NCBI RefSeq assembly: GCF_000261365.1
Contig: NZ_AJVC01000003.1
Location: 868,001 to 932,000 of the forward strand
Origin: Herbaspirillum sp. GW103
GTDB taxonomy: Bacteria; Pseudomonadota; Gammaproteobacteria; Burkholderiales; Burkholderiaceae_D
Length of the DNA stretch: 64,000 nucleotides
Direction: 5' to 3'
This document shows positions 18,505 through 26,999 of the stretch, one piece after another. Positions within the stretch are counted from its first letter, which is position 1; every line of letters begins with the position of its first letter. Both the position numbers and the translations under genes were made by a program. The notes beneath the pieces are model-generated. The model saw only the letters and a list, made by a program, of their open reading frames with translations, had not been told where the DNA came from and searched no databases.

Positions 18505-19030
18505 AGGGGATAAAAAAAGGTGGCCCGACTTTGACAAGAAAACCCTGAGCTAGGCCGGAAGGAACAAACCCTTGACTTTACATGCGGTGCGCCAAAATCT
18601 CAAGGAAAAGCGCGATTGCACACGGTTTTGCAGGGATTTTTGCATGACGCGTTGCAGCAAGAAAAGTGCATCGACACACTGTGGCGCGCATGATTGCGCT
18701 TGCGCACACGGCAGCAATGCACGTCAGGTGCGTCAAGGGCGTGTCAGGTGAAGAAAAGCGGGAGGGGCAGGATGAAGGAGGAGGTCTGGTGCACCAGCTG
18801 TCATGCGCCCGTTCAAGGCTGGCGGCATGGCAGATGGTGCTGCGGTACGGAGACTGCGGTACTGCTGGTGATGCTTTGCTGGGCTGTCACGTCATCCTGG
18901 CACGGCGGTTCGGACGCAGGCGGCTGGCACTCGTTCGCGTTCATTCAGGTACAACGCGGGGGATGCGCCGGTGCGGAACACTGCCCTGACGGAATCGGTT
19001 CATCCGGATAGCGGATGCGGATCGCTTCGA
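18505..19030. other. Non-coding gap upstream of lysC
   Basis: These 526 bp separate the 5' end of lysC from the end of the DUF4148 gene, and no convincing gene is seen. The best open frame, 18772-19011 on the plus strand, has a fair ribosome site but an odd composition very rich in Cys and Trp, and is not called. A 6-bp hairpin CATCCG/CGGATG (19001-19017) lies just past the DUF4148 gene and may aid termination. The lysC promoter candidate is at 18575-18603. Confidence 0.4.
18575..18603 (-). promoter_or_regulatory. Candidate lysC promoter
   Basis: On the minus strand TTGAGA (18598-18603) and TAAAGT (18575-18580) are separated by 17 bp, about 70 bp upstream of the lysC start. Confidence 0.5.
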
Positions 19031-19309
19031 TCAGGCGCCGTTGTACAGATTTTGGGCTGCGCTGCTGGCCTGTTGCACCTGGCTTGCGACATCCTGGCGG
19101 CTCAGTTGCGAGGGAGCCTGGCGGATGACAGGGTATTCATTGCGCAGGGCAATCTCGTGATTGGCTTGGGCACGTTGCAGCTCGGCCTTGACGTCGGCGC
19201 GGGTCCGGGTCGAGTGGAACGGGGTTTCCGGCGGATACGGGGCTTCAGCCATGGCGGCGCCGGCGGCGGCGAGCAGGGAGGCGGCAACGACGATGTTCTT
19301 GATGTTCAT
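19031..19309 (-). CDS. DUF4148 domain-containing small secreted protein
   Basis: A 92-residue protein of the DUF4148 family, common in Burkholderiales. It has a signal peptide (MNIKNIVVAASLLAAAGAAMA) and a mature part with TRADVKAELQRAQANHEIALRNEYP and the helical SRQDVASQVQQASSAAQNLY. It is exported to the periplasm; the function is unknown. The ATG at 19309 has GAGGAC upstream. It is divergent from a LysR gene 251 bp away. Confidence 0.85.
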   Translation of the reverse strand: MNIKNIVVAASLLAAAGAAMAEAPYPPETPFHSTRTRADVKAELQRAQANHEIALRNEYPVIRQAPSQLSRQDVASQVQQASSAAQNLYNGA

Positions 19310-19486
19310 GATAATGTCCTCTGTCTGGATAAGTGGTGGTTGTTCTTCTCCAAACGCCGACGAGTCGTGGGAACGAGCCATGCTCTCCTTGTGGGAAAGC
19401 CCACTCGTGGGCGATCTGGTGAAGTCGGCTGGCGCCGGGCTTGTTGCTTTGCTGCGTTGCGCCAACCGATGACTGAAGTGTAAATA

Positions 19487-19515
19487 TTGCGAAGACGAAG
19501 AAAAATAGGTTTAAT
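19487..19515 (+). promoter_or_regulatory. Candidate promoter of the lysR gene at 19561
   Basis: TTGCGA (19487-19492) and TTTAAT (19510-19515) are 17 bp apart, 46 bp before the start codon, in an AT-rich stretch. Confidence 0.4.
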
Positions 19516-19560
19516 CGGAATTGACTATTTCTCTTTGTGGAACAATCGGGGACTTGAAAA

Positions 19561-20472
19561 ATGGATCGGTTGCAATCAATGCGGGTGTTTGCGAAGGTGG
19601 TCGAGCAGGGTAGTTTCGTGCGGGCGGCCGAGTTGCTGGACATCTCCAATGCCGTGGCGACCCGCTTCATTGCTGATCTTGAGGCGCACCTGGGTACGCG
19701 CCTGCTCAACCGCTCCACGCGCCGGCTGTCCCTGACCGAGGCCGGACAAGCGTATCTGGAGCGGGTCCGCATGATCCTGTCCGAGGTCGATGATGCCGAG
19801 GCCCTGGTATCGATGGAAACCAAGCGCCCGGCCGGCACCTTGGCGATCTACTCCAATGCCGGTTTCGGGCAATCGCAATTGGGCGAGATGCTGGCTGCCT
19901 ACAGCGGCAGCTATCCCGATGTGGGGCTGGACATCTATCTGTCGGACCGCTCCATCGACCTGGTGGAGGAGGGCATCGACATCGGATTCTTCAGCAGCTT
20001 GCAAAAGTTCGACGCCAGCATGATCGTGCGACAACTGGGTGTGGCCAAGGTGATCCTTTGTGCTTCACCTGCTTACCTGGCCCGCGCCGGTGCGCCCGAA
20101 CAGCCCGAAGATCTGTCGCGTCACAGCTGCCTGAACTTCTCGCATGAATATTTGCGCCATCACTGGCATGTCAATACCGAGGCCGGGGTGATGGATGTGC
20201 CCATCGTCAGCAAGGTGGTCTCCAACAGCGGCGTGTTGCTGCGCGACCTGGCGCTGGCGGGCATGGGCATCGTGATGCGCCCCTCCTACTCGCTGGGTGA
20301 TGATCTGCGTTGCGGCAAGCTGGTGCAGGTGCTGCCGGACTTCGACATGGGGCAGGTGGTCATTTCGATGGTCTATCCGAGCCGCCGGCTGCTCTCGGCC
20401 AAGGTGCGCAGTTTTGCCGATTTCATCAGCGCCCGTTTCCCGCATCCCGAAACCGATCCCTGGCTGACCTGA
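19561..20472 (+). CDS. LysR family transcriptional regulator
   Basis: A 303-residue LysR-type regulator. The helix-turn-helix (MDRLQSMRVFAKVVEQGSFV, then LDISNAVATRFIADLEAHLG and RLLNRSTRRLSLTEAGQAYL) is followed by a substrate-binding domain from about residue 92 (GTLAIYSNAGFGQSQLGEML). It resembles the CrgA/DsvA-like subgroup typical of proteobacteria. Its target is unknown. It lies divergent from the DUF4148 gene, but that gene family is not usually LysR-controlled. It converges with the thioredoxin-like gene, 36 bp apart. Confidence 0.9.
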   Translation: MDRLQSMRVFAKVVEQGSFVRAAELLDISNAVATRFIADLEAHLGTRLLNRSTRRLSLTEAGQAYLERVRMILSEVDDAEALVSMETKRPAGTLAIYSNAGFGQSQLGEMLAAYSGSYPDVGLDIYLSDRSIDLVEEGIDIGFFSSLQKFDASMIVRQLGVAKVILCASPAYLARAGAPEQPEDLSRHSCLNFSHEYLRHHWHVNTEAGVMDVPIVSKVVSNSGVLLRDLALAGMGIVMRPSYSLGDDLRCGKLVQVLPDFDMGQVVISMVYPSRRLLSAKVRSFADFISARFPHPETDPWLT

Positions 20473-20508
20473 CGCCCCGATGCCGAGCGTTCCGGGCAAC
20501 ACAAGTGC

Positions 20509-20937
20509 TTAGCCGATCACATCGGCCAGCTTGCCCAGCAGGCTGCAGTCTTGCTGCCAGCTGCGTCGTTCGGCGGAGCTGGCGGCTTCGCGCTGCAGAT
20601 CGGCGTCGCTCTTGTCGACCTGGGCCAGCAGGATACGCTCGGCCAGCCGGGTATCTGGCTCCATGGGGCCGAAGAAGGCCACCGTGGCGCCTCGTTCGAT
20701 GAGCAGGGTGGGGAAGTTGTCGATGTCGAGATCACCGACCAGGTCGGCCTGGTCCTCGATATCGATCCAGACGAAATGATGTTGCGGATAGCGCGCCGCC
20801 CAGGCCTGGAAAGCAGCTTCATATTCACGGCAGCTGCCACACCAGTTCGCACACAGGCAAGCCACGACCCAGGTGTCGTTGCGAAGCGCCTCGGCGAGGT
20901 GGCGGCGGTTGGTTTGGTCTAATTTCTGGTAGGACAT
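20509..20937 (-). CDS. Thioredoxin family protein
   Basis: A 142-residue cytoplasmic protein (no signal peptide) with a thioredoxin fold. The active site is CLCANWCGSCREYEAAF, so the redox motif is CGSC rather than the CGPC of TrxA. The cis-proline segment DIDNFPTLLIERG is present. The C-terminal ~40 residues are charged and helical. The CGSC motif and the acidic surroundings suggest a specialised thiol reductase or an adaptor; the partner is unknown. It is divergent from tsaB. Confidence 0.85.
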   Translation of the reverse strand: MSYQKLDQTNRRHLAEALRNDTWVVACLCANWCGSCREYEAAFQAWAARYPQHHFVWIDIEDQADLVGDLDIDNFPTLLIERGATVAFFGPMEPDTRLAERILLAQVDKSDADLQREAASSAERRSWQQDCSLLGKLADVIG

Positions 20938-21036
20938 GGCGCGCCTATTTTACCCCCTTCGCGGCGCGGGGTTTTGCGCTGCCGCACAAAGGCTCACGAT
21001 GGATGCGAACGAACCGAACAATTGCGCGCCGCACGG

Positions 21037-21042
21037 TAAAAT
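21037..21042 (+). promoter_or_regulatory. -10 element very close to the tsaB start codon
   Basis: TAAAAT ends 6 nt before the tsaB ATG, so transcription would begin at or next to the start codon. No clear -35 is seen. Confidence 0.35.
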
Positions 21043-21048
21043 AGCGGG

Positions 21049-21768
21049 ATGTCCACGATTCTTGCCATTGAAACCTCCACCGAGCTGGCCTCGGCGGCCT
21101 TGCTCTACCGGGGCGAACTGATTGCGCGTCAATCCTCCGGCGCCCAGACCCATTCCGATGCCATTCTCCCCATGATCCAGCAATTGCTGGCCGATGCCGG
21201 CCTGGCGCTGTCGCAATGCGATGCGCTGGCCTTTGGCGTCGGGCCGGGCTCCTTCACCGGCGTGCGCACCGCGTGCGGTGTGGTGCAGGGCTTGTCCTTT
21301 GGTTGCGACCGTCCGGTGGTGCCGGTGCTCACCCTGGAAGCGGCGGCCCAGGCCTGCCGCGATGAAACACCGGAGGCCGCCGATGTGCTGGCCATCCTCG
21401 ATGCCCGCATGGGGGAGGTCTATTGGGCCCGCTACCGGGCCCGCGCCGATGGCGGCTGGGATGTCCTGGCCGCGCCGGCCTTGTCATCGGCCGCCCAGGT
21501 GCCGGTGGAGGGTCGGCCCCATGCCTGCGGCAACGGCTTGTCGGTGCATGCCACGCATTTCAGTACCGGTTTCTGCGAGGCCGCCTTTGCCAGCGTGCAT
21601 CCGCTGGCCATGCCGCATGCGCGCCAGGTGGCGACTCTGGGCCAGGTCCATTTCAGCGCGGGCGTCGCCTTGCCGGCGCAGCAGGCGCAGCCGCTCTACC
21701 TGCGCAACAAGGTCGCCCTGACCACGGCCGAACGCGAGGTGCGCGATGCCGCCAAGGGGGCGGCATGA
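21049..21768 (+). CDS. tsaB: tRNA threonylcarbamoyladenosine biosynthesis protein TsaB
   Basis: A partner of TsaD and TsaE in making t6A37 of ANN-decoding tRNAs. The 239-residue protein has the ASKHA fold N-terminus (ILAIETSTELASAALLYRG), THSDAILPMIQQLL and the conserved FGVGPGSFTGVRTACGVVQGL. It overlaps rimI by four bases (ATGA at 21765). Gene order tsaB-rimI-udg is common in betaproteobacteria. Confidence 0.95.
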   Translation: MSTILAIETSTELASAALLYRGELIARQSSGAQTHSDAILPMIQQLLADAGLALSQCDALAFGVGPGSFTGVRTACGVVQGLSFGCDRPVVPVLTLEAAAQACRDETPEAADVLAILDARMGEVYWARYRARADGGWDVLAAPALSSAAQVPVEGRPHACGNGLSVHATHFSTGFCEAAFASVHPLAMPHARQVATLGQVHFSAGVALPAQQAQPLYLRNKVALTTAEREVRDAAKGAA

Positions 21769-22265
21769 TGCCGGAGGACCCGGTGTTGCCCCGGTCCGTA
21801 TCGCATCCGCGCTATGGACGCCTGCAATTTGCGGCCATGGGCGCCAGCGACCTGGATGCGGTGGTGCGTATCGAAGAGGCCGTCTATTCGCACCCCTGGA
21901 CGCGTGGCAACTTTCAGGATTCGCTCTACAGTGGCTACCAGGCGCAGACCTTGCGAGACGTACACGGCGAATTGCTGGGTTATTTTCTGGTCATGCTGGC
22001 CGTCGATGAGGCCCACCTGCTCAACATCAGCGTGGCGGCCCTGCATCAGCATCAGGGACTGGGCCGCCTGCTGCTGGACCAGGCCAGCGCCACGGCACGC
22101 CAGCGCCACATGCGCACCATGCTGCTGGAAGTGCGCGAGTCCAACCAGCATGCCGCCAAGGTCTATCGCCAGTACGGCTTTACTGAAATCGGCCGACGCA
22201 AGAACTACTATCCCGCTGCCAACCAGACCCGAGAAGGGGCTATCGTCATGAGCCTGCCCTTATGA
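21765..22265 (+). CDS. rimI: Ribosomal protein S18-alanine N-acetyltransferase
   Basis: A GNAT-fold acetyltransferase of 166 residues. The acetyl-CoA loop is HQHQGLGRLLLDQ. The substrate region contains IEEAVYSHPWTRGNFQDSLYSGY, and LEVRESNQHAAKVYRQYGFTEIGRRKNYY is the typical RimI motif. Start at 21765, or one codon later (ATGATG). It is translationally coupled to tsaB before it and overlaps the uracil-DNA glycosylase gene by four bases after it. Confidence 0.93.
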   Translation: MMPEDPVLPRSVSHPRYGRLQFAAMGASDLDAVVRIEEAVYSHPWTRGNFQDSLYSGYQAQTLRDVHGELLGYFLVMLAVDEAHLLNISVAALHQHQGLGRLLLDQASATARQRHMRTMLLEVRESNQHAAKVYRQYGFTEIGRRKNYYPAANQTREGAIVMSLPL

Positions 22266-23257
22266 GTGAAGAATTGAAACAAGAGCCCGGTTTCGGCTCC
22301 TCCCTGGCCCTGCTGGATGCGCTGGGTATCGGCCCGGTCTGGGTGCGGCGTGAACTGGCGGTGGAAGAAGTGCAGGGCGCAGCCGCCACGCAAGAAACCC
22401 TTGCCCCGACCCCTGCCGCTCCGGTCGAATCGCCCAACGTCAGCGCACCGCAGCCGGTCGCAGCAGAAGCCAAGGCAGCCGTCGTGACGCATGCGCGACC
22501 ATCTCCACCTTTGCCCGTCGCGCCTGCTCCCGCGGCTGCGCCGGTGGAGCAAGAGGGCGGCCCACCCTCCTGGCTGGACGATATGGACTTCGGCACCGCA
22601 CTGGAGCCCGTGCTCATTCCGGACGGCGACGAGGAGCAAGACGCGCCGTCCGTCGATCCCCTGATCGCCCGCCTCAAGACCATGGACTGGCCGCAGTTGA
22701 AGCAGCAGGTCGCCGGGTGCCGCCGTTGCGGCCTGTGTCAGGGGCGCAAGAATACGGTCTTTGGCGTAGGCGATGAAAAGGCCCGGTGGCTCTTCATCGG
22801 CGAAGGTCCGGGCCGCAATGAGGACCAGCAGGGCGAACCCTTCGTCGGCCCCGCCGGTAAACTGCTGGACAACATGCTGCTGTCCATGGGCGTCAAGCGC
22901 GGCGAGAATGCCTACATCGCCAATATCGTCAAATGCCGTCCCACCGACGACAACGGGCGCGACCGTCCGCCTTCCCCCCAGGAAGTGGCCGCTTGCCTGC
23001 CTTATCTGCAGCGCCAGATCGAGCTGATCCAGCCCACGGTGCTGGTGGCGCTGGGCAAGACGGCGGCCATTTCGCTGCTGGGCATGGATCCGGCGACGCC
23101 GGTCTCGCGCCTGCGTGGCACGGTGCATCGCTACCAGGACCGTCCGCTGGTGGTGACCTACCACCCGGCCTATCTGTTGCGCACGCTCACCGATAAAAGC
23201 AAGGCCTGGGCCGACCTGTGCCTGGCCATGAGTACCTACCAGGCGCAGTCGCGCTGA
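22262..23257 (+). CDS. Uracil-DNA glycosylase, family 4 type, with Pro/Ala-rich N-terminal extension
   Basis: Removes uracil from DNA. The catalytic part (about residues 135-331) has the iron-sulfur family features: C-x2-C in GCRRCGLCQGRKNTVFGVG, further cysteines in IVKCRPTDD and VAACLPYL, motif GEGPGRNEDQQGEPFVGPAG, and the C-terminal TYHPAYLLR. The first ~130 residues are low-complexity (PAPAAAPVEQEGG) and acidic, about 100 residues more than minimal family-4 enzymes; this may be a tether for a partner. It follows rimI with a four-base overlap. Confidence 0.9.
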   Translation: MSEELKQEPGFGSSLALLDALGIGPVWVRRELAVEEVQGAAATQETLAPTPAAPVESPNVSAPQPVAAEAKAAVVTHARPSPPLPVAPAPAAAPVEQEGGPPSWLDDMDFGTALEPVLIPDGDEEQDAPSVDPLIARLKTMDWPQLKQQVAGCRRCGLCQGRKNTVFGVGDEKARWLFIGEGPGRNEDQQGEPFVGPAGKLLDNMLLSMGVKRGENAYIANIVKCRPTDDNGRDRPPSPQEVAACLPYLQRQIELIQPTVLVALGKTAAISLLGMDPATPVSRLRGTVHRYQDRPLVVTYHPAYLLRTLTDKSKAWADLCLAMSTYQAQSR

Positions 23258-23261
23258 GGCG

Positions 23262-24281
23262 ATGCCGGGCATGGACCTGACCACGCACCAGGCGCGCTTT
23301 CACCAGCGTTGGCCGGAGTTGCGCGATCCCCACGTACGCGCGCTGGCCTGGCTGCTGTATGCCCCCGATCTGCTGGCACCGCATGCGGCCTGCTGGGAGG
23401 GCCGCATTGCCACGCTGGGCCAGCTTTCGTCCGAGGTGGCTGACTGGCTGCACGAGTTGCAATTCGATCCCGCTGGCAACGCGGCGCTGCACGCGCACAT
23501 GGCGCAGCAGCCCTCGGGCCGCCTGGGCCGCTACGCCGAAAAGCTGCTCGGCTTCTATCTGCGTCATCAGGACTGTCTGGTCGCGGCCAATCTGCAGGTG
23601 CGCAATCAGGAGGGCGCGCGGGAAACCCTGGGCGAGTTCGATTTCCTGATCCGCTCCCCCGAGGCCGAGACCGATGGCGGACTCGTCCACTGGGAGTTCG
23701 CCACCAAGTTCTACTTGCTGCAGGCGCGGCAGCTTTCCGGTTCGGCCGGGGCGGAGGCCTTCGTCGGTCCCAATCTGGCCGATTCGCTCGGGCGCAAGAT
23801 GCGCAAGATCCTGCAGCAGCAGTTGCGGCTGTCCGCGCATCCCTCTGCCCAGGCTGTCTTGCCTGCGCCGGTGGTGGCAGCGCGCGCCCTGGTCAAGGGA
23901 TGGTTGTTCTATCCGCTGGGCGCAGCGCTGGCGTTGCCAGTTTCCATGGGCATTGCCGACGATCATTGCCGGGGATTCTGGTGCGATGCGGCCTGCCTGC
24001 CGGCCATCGACGAGCAGCCGATGCGCTACGCCTTGTTGCCGCGCCTGTCCTGGCTGGCGCCAGCCCGTCTGCCTGCCGCGCAGGGGCTGTCGCTGGGGCA
24101 ATTGATGGACAGGCTGGAGGAGATGTTCTGCGCTGACGACAGCCCGGTGATGGTGGCGCAGTGTCGGCCGCAGGAGGGCACAGAGCCGGAACTGCTGGAA
24201 GTGATGCGGGGTTTCGTGGTGCCGCCACAGTGGGAAGCGCGCGCCGCCACGACCGTGCAGCACGCCATCGTCCAGGTCTGA
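23262..24281 (+). CDS. DUF1853 family protein, possible PD-(D/E)xK-fold nuclease
   Basis: A 339-residue DUF1853 protein. The conserved core is LGEFDFLIRS followed by HWEFATKFYLL (about residues 125-160). This D...E-x-x-K layout resembles the catalytic strand of PD-(D/E)xK nucleases, but I infer that from motif shape only. No membrane segment or signal is seen. It follows the uracil-DNA glycosylase gene by 4 bp, so a link to DNA repair is plausible. ATGs at 23262 and 23271 are both possible starts. Confidence 0.8.
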   Translation: MPGMDLTTHQARFHQRWPELRDPHVRALAWLLYAPDLLAPHAACWEGRIATLGQLSSEVADWLHELQFDPAGNAALHAHMAQQPSGRLGRYAEKLLGFYLRHQDCLVAANLQVRNQEGARETLGEFDFLIRSPEAETDGGLVHWEFATKFYLLQARQLSGSAGAEAFVGPNLADSLGRKMRKILQQQLRLSAHPSAQAVLPAPVVAARALVKGWLFYPLGAALALPVSMGIADDHCRGFWCDAACLPAIDEQPMRYALLPRLSWLAPARLPAAQGLSLGQLMDRLEEMFCADDSPVMVAQCRPQEGTEPELLEVMRGFVVPPQWEARAATTVQHAIVQV

Positions 24282-24315
24282 ACCGGCGGTCCGGACCTTT
24301 CAATGCAGCGGGGAA

Positions 24316-25587
24316 TCAGTGGTGGGGATGCTTGTCCTCGCCGATCAGCGCCAGCGAGTCGTGCTCGCGCTGGTTGGCGGCATGGCGGCGCATGATCAGA
24401 TACATGATGCCGGCCACGAAGGAACCGAAGATGATGATGACGGTATTGACATCCAGGTTCATGCGCACCATGAAGGCATACAGCACCAGCATGGTCAGCA
24501 CCGAGAGGTTTTCGTTGAAGTTCTGCACGGCAATCGAGTGACCGGCGCTCATGAGCACGTGACCACGGTGTTGCAGCAGGGCATTCATCGGTACCACGAA
24601 GTACCCCGACAGGGCGCCCACGATCACCAGCAGCGGATAGGCCACCCACACCGAGGTGGTGGTGGTCATCAGCATCACCACGATGCCCATGATGATGCCC
24701 AGCGGCATGACGGTCAGCGATTTCTTCAGCGGCACGAAGCGCGCTGCGGCCACCGCGCCCAGCGCCACGCCCAGGGCGACGATGCCCTGCAGGATGGCGG
24801 CCTTGTCCAGCGGCATGTGCAGTGACTTCTCGGCCCACTTCAGGACGATGAACTGCAGCGTCGCCCCGGCGCCCCAGAAGAGCGTGGTCACGGCCAGCGA
24901 GATTTGGCCCAGCTTGTCCTTCCACAGGGTGGTGAAGCAGCCGGCGAAATCGACGATGAGACGGATGGGATTGCGTTCCTGGTGCTCGTAGCGGGCGCCG
25001 GTATCAGGGATGTAGAAGTTGAACAGCGCGGCGATGACGTAGATGCAGGAGATGATGCACAGGGCCGCTTCGGTAGGGGTGTTGATGGGCAGGTCGATCA
25101 TCGGGAAATCGAAGCTGAGGATCACGGCCGACACCTTGGGATTGACCAGCGCCCCGCCCAGGACCGTGCCCATGATGATGGAACCCACCGTCAGCCCCTC
25201 GATCCAGCCATTGGCGGCGACCAGTTTTTCCGGCGGCAGCAGTTCGGTGAGGATCCCGTACTTGGCCGGCGAATAGGCCGCCGCGCCGAAGCCGACCACC
25301 GCATAGGCCAGCAGCGGGTGCACGGTGAAGAACATGAGGGAACAGCCGCCGATCTTGATCATGTTGGTGATCAACATGACCTTGCCCTTGGGGAAGGCGT
25401 CGGCGAAGGCGCCCACGAAGGCCGCCAGCAGCACATAGGAAAGCACGAAGAACAGCTTCAGCAGCGGGGTCATCCACGCTGGCGAGTGCATTTCGGCAAG
25501 TAGGGCGATGGCGGCGATCAGCAGCGCGTTATCGGCGAGCGACGAAAAGAACTGCGCCGCCATGATGGTATAGAAACCGCGATTCAT
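24316..25587 (-). CDS. lplT: Lysophospholipid transporter LplT
   Basis: A 423-residue major-facilitator-type protein with about 12 hydrophobic segments. It starts MNRGFYTIMAAQFFSSLADNALL and contains the conserved GFGAAAYSPAKYGILTELLPP loop and KWIxG-like NGWIEGLTVGSIIMGTVLGG. LplT flips lysophospholipids across the inner membrane for re-acylation by Aas. In many bacteria the aas gene is next to it, but none is seen here. The C-terminus is cytoplasmic and His-rich. It is convergent with the DUF1853 gene and divergent from alr. Confidence 0.92.
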   Translation of the reverse strand: MNRGFYTIMAAQFFSSLADNALLIAAIALLAEMHSPAWMTPLLKLFFVLSYVLLAAFVGAFADAFPKGKVMLITNMIKIGGCSLMFFTVHPLLAYAVVGFGAAAYSPAKYGILTELLPPEKLVAANGWIEGLTVGSIIMGTVLGGALVNPKVSAVILSFDFPMIDLPINTPTEAALCIISCIYVIAALFNFYIPDTGARYEHQERNPIRLIVDFAGCFTTLWKDKLGQISLAVTTLFWGAGATLQFIVLKWAEKSLHMPLDKAAILQGIVALGVALGAVAAARFVPLKKSLTVMPLGIIMGIVVMLMTTTTSVWVAYPLLVIVGALSGYFVVPMNALLQHRGHVLMSAGHSIAVQNFNENLSVLTMLVLYAFMVRMNLDVNTVIIIFGSFVAGIMYLIMRRHAANQREHDSLALIGEDKHPHH

Positions 25588-25836
25588 CCCTGTCCAAGAT
25601 GTATAACAAATGATGTCCGGGTAGCTTTATACCATGAAACCATGCACGCTCCGTCATAAGTCCAACCAGAAAGATGTTCGTCCGGTAAAATGCCCGCTTG
25701 TTCCCTGCAGGGCAAAAACTGCCGGGCGAACCGCGACAGGCAGGTCCGTGGCGACCTTCTCATTGGCCGTGCACATTGCCGGTTCCCGCCGATCTCTGTC
25801 TGTCAGCCATCCGCTCCGTTACCGCTACTGGATATC

Positions 25837-26916
25837 ATGCCAAGACCCATCGTCGCTTCCATCAGCATTTCTGCTCTTCAACACAACCTCTCGGTGGCCC
25901 GCGCCCATGCACCCAATGCCCGCCTCTGGGGCGTGCTCAAGGCCAACGGCTACGGTCACGGACTGGAGCGCGCCATGCGCGGCCTGGCCGACGCCGACGG
26001 CCTGGCGCTGGTCGAGCCGGACTATGCGGTGCGCCTGCGGGAGTTGGGCTGGACCAAGCCGATCCTGCTGCTGGAAGGTTTCTTCGATGCCGATGACCTG
26101 CCGGTGCTGGCCCGTCACGATATCCAGTTCGCCGTGCATTGCGACGAGCAGATTGCGCTGCTGGAACAATTCGTCACCGATGCCGCCTTCCATGTGCATC
26201 TGAAGATGAACAGCGGCATGAACCGCCTGGGTTTCAAGCCCGAGGACTTCCACGCCGCCCATGCGCGGGTGAGCAAGATCGCCAGCGTGCGCAGCATCAC
26301 CATGATGACCCACTTCGCCAACGCCGATGATGCCGGCAACCCGGCCCTGCCGCTGGCCGAGCAGGTGCGCCGTTTCGAGGCCGGCACGCAAGGGCTGACC
26401 GGCCCGAAGAGCCTGTGCAATTCAGCCGCCGACCTCATGCACGGCCAACTGGCCCATGACTGGGTACGTCCGGGCATCATGCTCTATGGTGGGACGCCCG
26501 GCGGCGGCACTGCGGCTGATTTCGGCCTGCGGGCGGCCATGACATTGGAAAGCCAGATCATCGGCGTACAAGAGATCGGACCGGGCGAAGCCATCGGCTA
26601 TGGCAGCCGTTTCGTGGCCGACAAGCCCATGCGCGTGGGCGTGGTGGCCTGCGGCTATGCCGACGGCTATCCGCGCCACGCACCGACCGGCACACCGGTA
26701 CTGGTCGATGGCGCCAGAACCGGCACCGTCGGTCGGGTCTCGATGGATATGTTGTGCGTGGACCTGACCGCGATCCCCGGCGCTGCTGTGGGCAGCCGCG
26801 TCCAGTTGTGGGGCCAGCAGTTGCCCATCGATGAGGTCGCTTCTGCGGCGGGTACGATCGGATATGAATTGATGTGCGCGCTGGCCCCACGGGTGGCGGT
26901 GCGTGAAGTGGCGTGA
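25837..26916 (+). CDS. alr: Alanine racemase
   Basis: A PLP enzyme interconverting L- and D-alanine for peptidoglycan. The 359-residue protein has the PLP-lysine motif VLKANGYGHGLERA (K35), the substrate loop HLKMNSGMNRLGF, and the second catalytic tyrosine in GEAIGYGSRF. The C-terminal beta domain includes GRVSMDMLCVDLT. The start at 25837 is set by homology; the frame is open 49 codons further but without similarity. A TAAAAT at 25686-25691 could be a -10 for a promoter in the 249-bp gap upstream. Confidence 0.95.
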   Translation: MPRPIVASISISALQHNLSVARAHAPNARLWGVLKANGYGHGLERAMRGLADADGLALVEPDYAVRLRELGWTKPILLLEGFFDADDLPVLARHDIQFAVHCDEQIALLEQFVTDAAFHVHLKMNSGMNRLGFKPEDFHAAHARVSKIASVRSITMMTHFANADDAGNPALPLAEQVRRFEAGTQGLTGPKSLCNSAADLMHGQLAHDWVRPGIMLYGGTPGGGTAADFGLRAAMTLESQIIGVQEIGPGEAIGYGSRFVADKPMRVGVVACGYADGYPRHAPTGTPVLVDGARTGTVGRVSMDMLCVDLTAIPGAAVGSRVQLWGQQLPIDEVASAAGTIGYELMCALAPRVAVREVA

Positions 26917-26999
26917 TCTGAAGAAGATGAACTTCCTGGCAGATTTCCGGGACGTTTCAGCAGGCATACCAGCATAGAGCAGAGAGCGGCAAGGCGACG

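Noticed and set aside
18772..19011. 79-codon frame with a ribosome site (MKEEVWCTSCHAPVQ...)
   Set aside because: Cys/Trp-rich, third-position GC lower than neighbours, no family resemblance; too weak to call.
23893..24925. Minus-strand frames around the end of DUF1853 and lplT
   Set aside because: They run across two convergent genes and contain no coherent domain.
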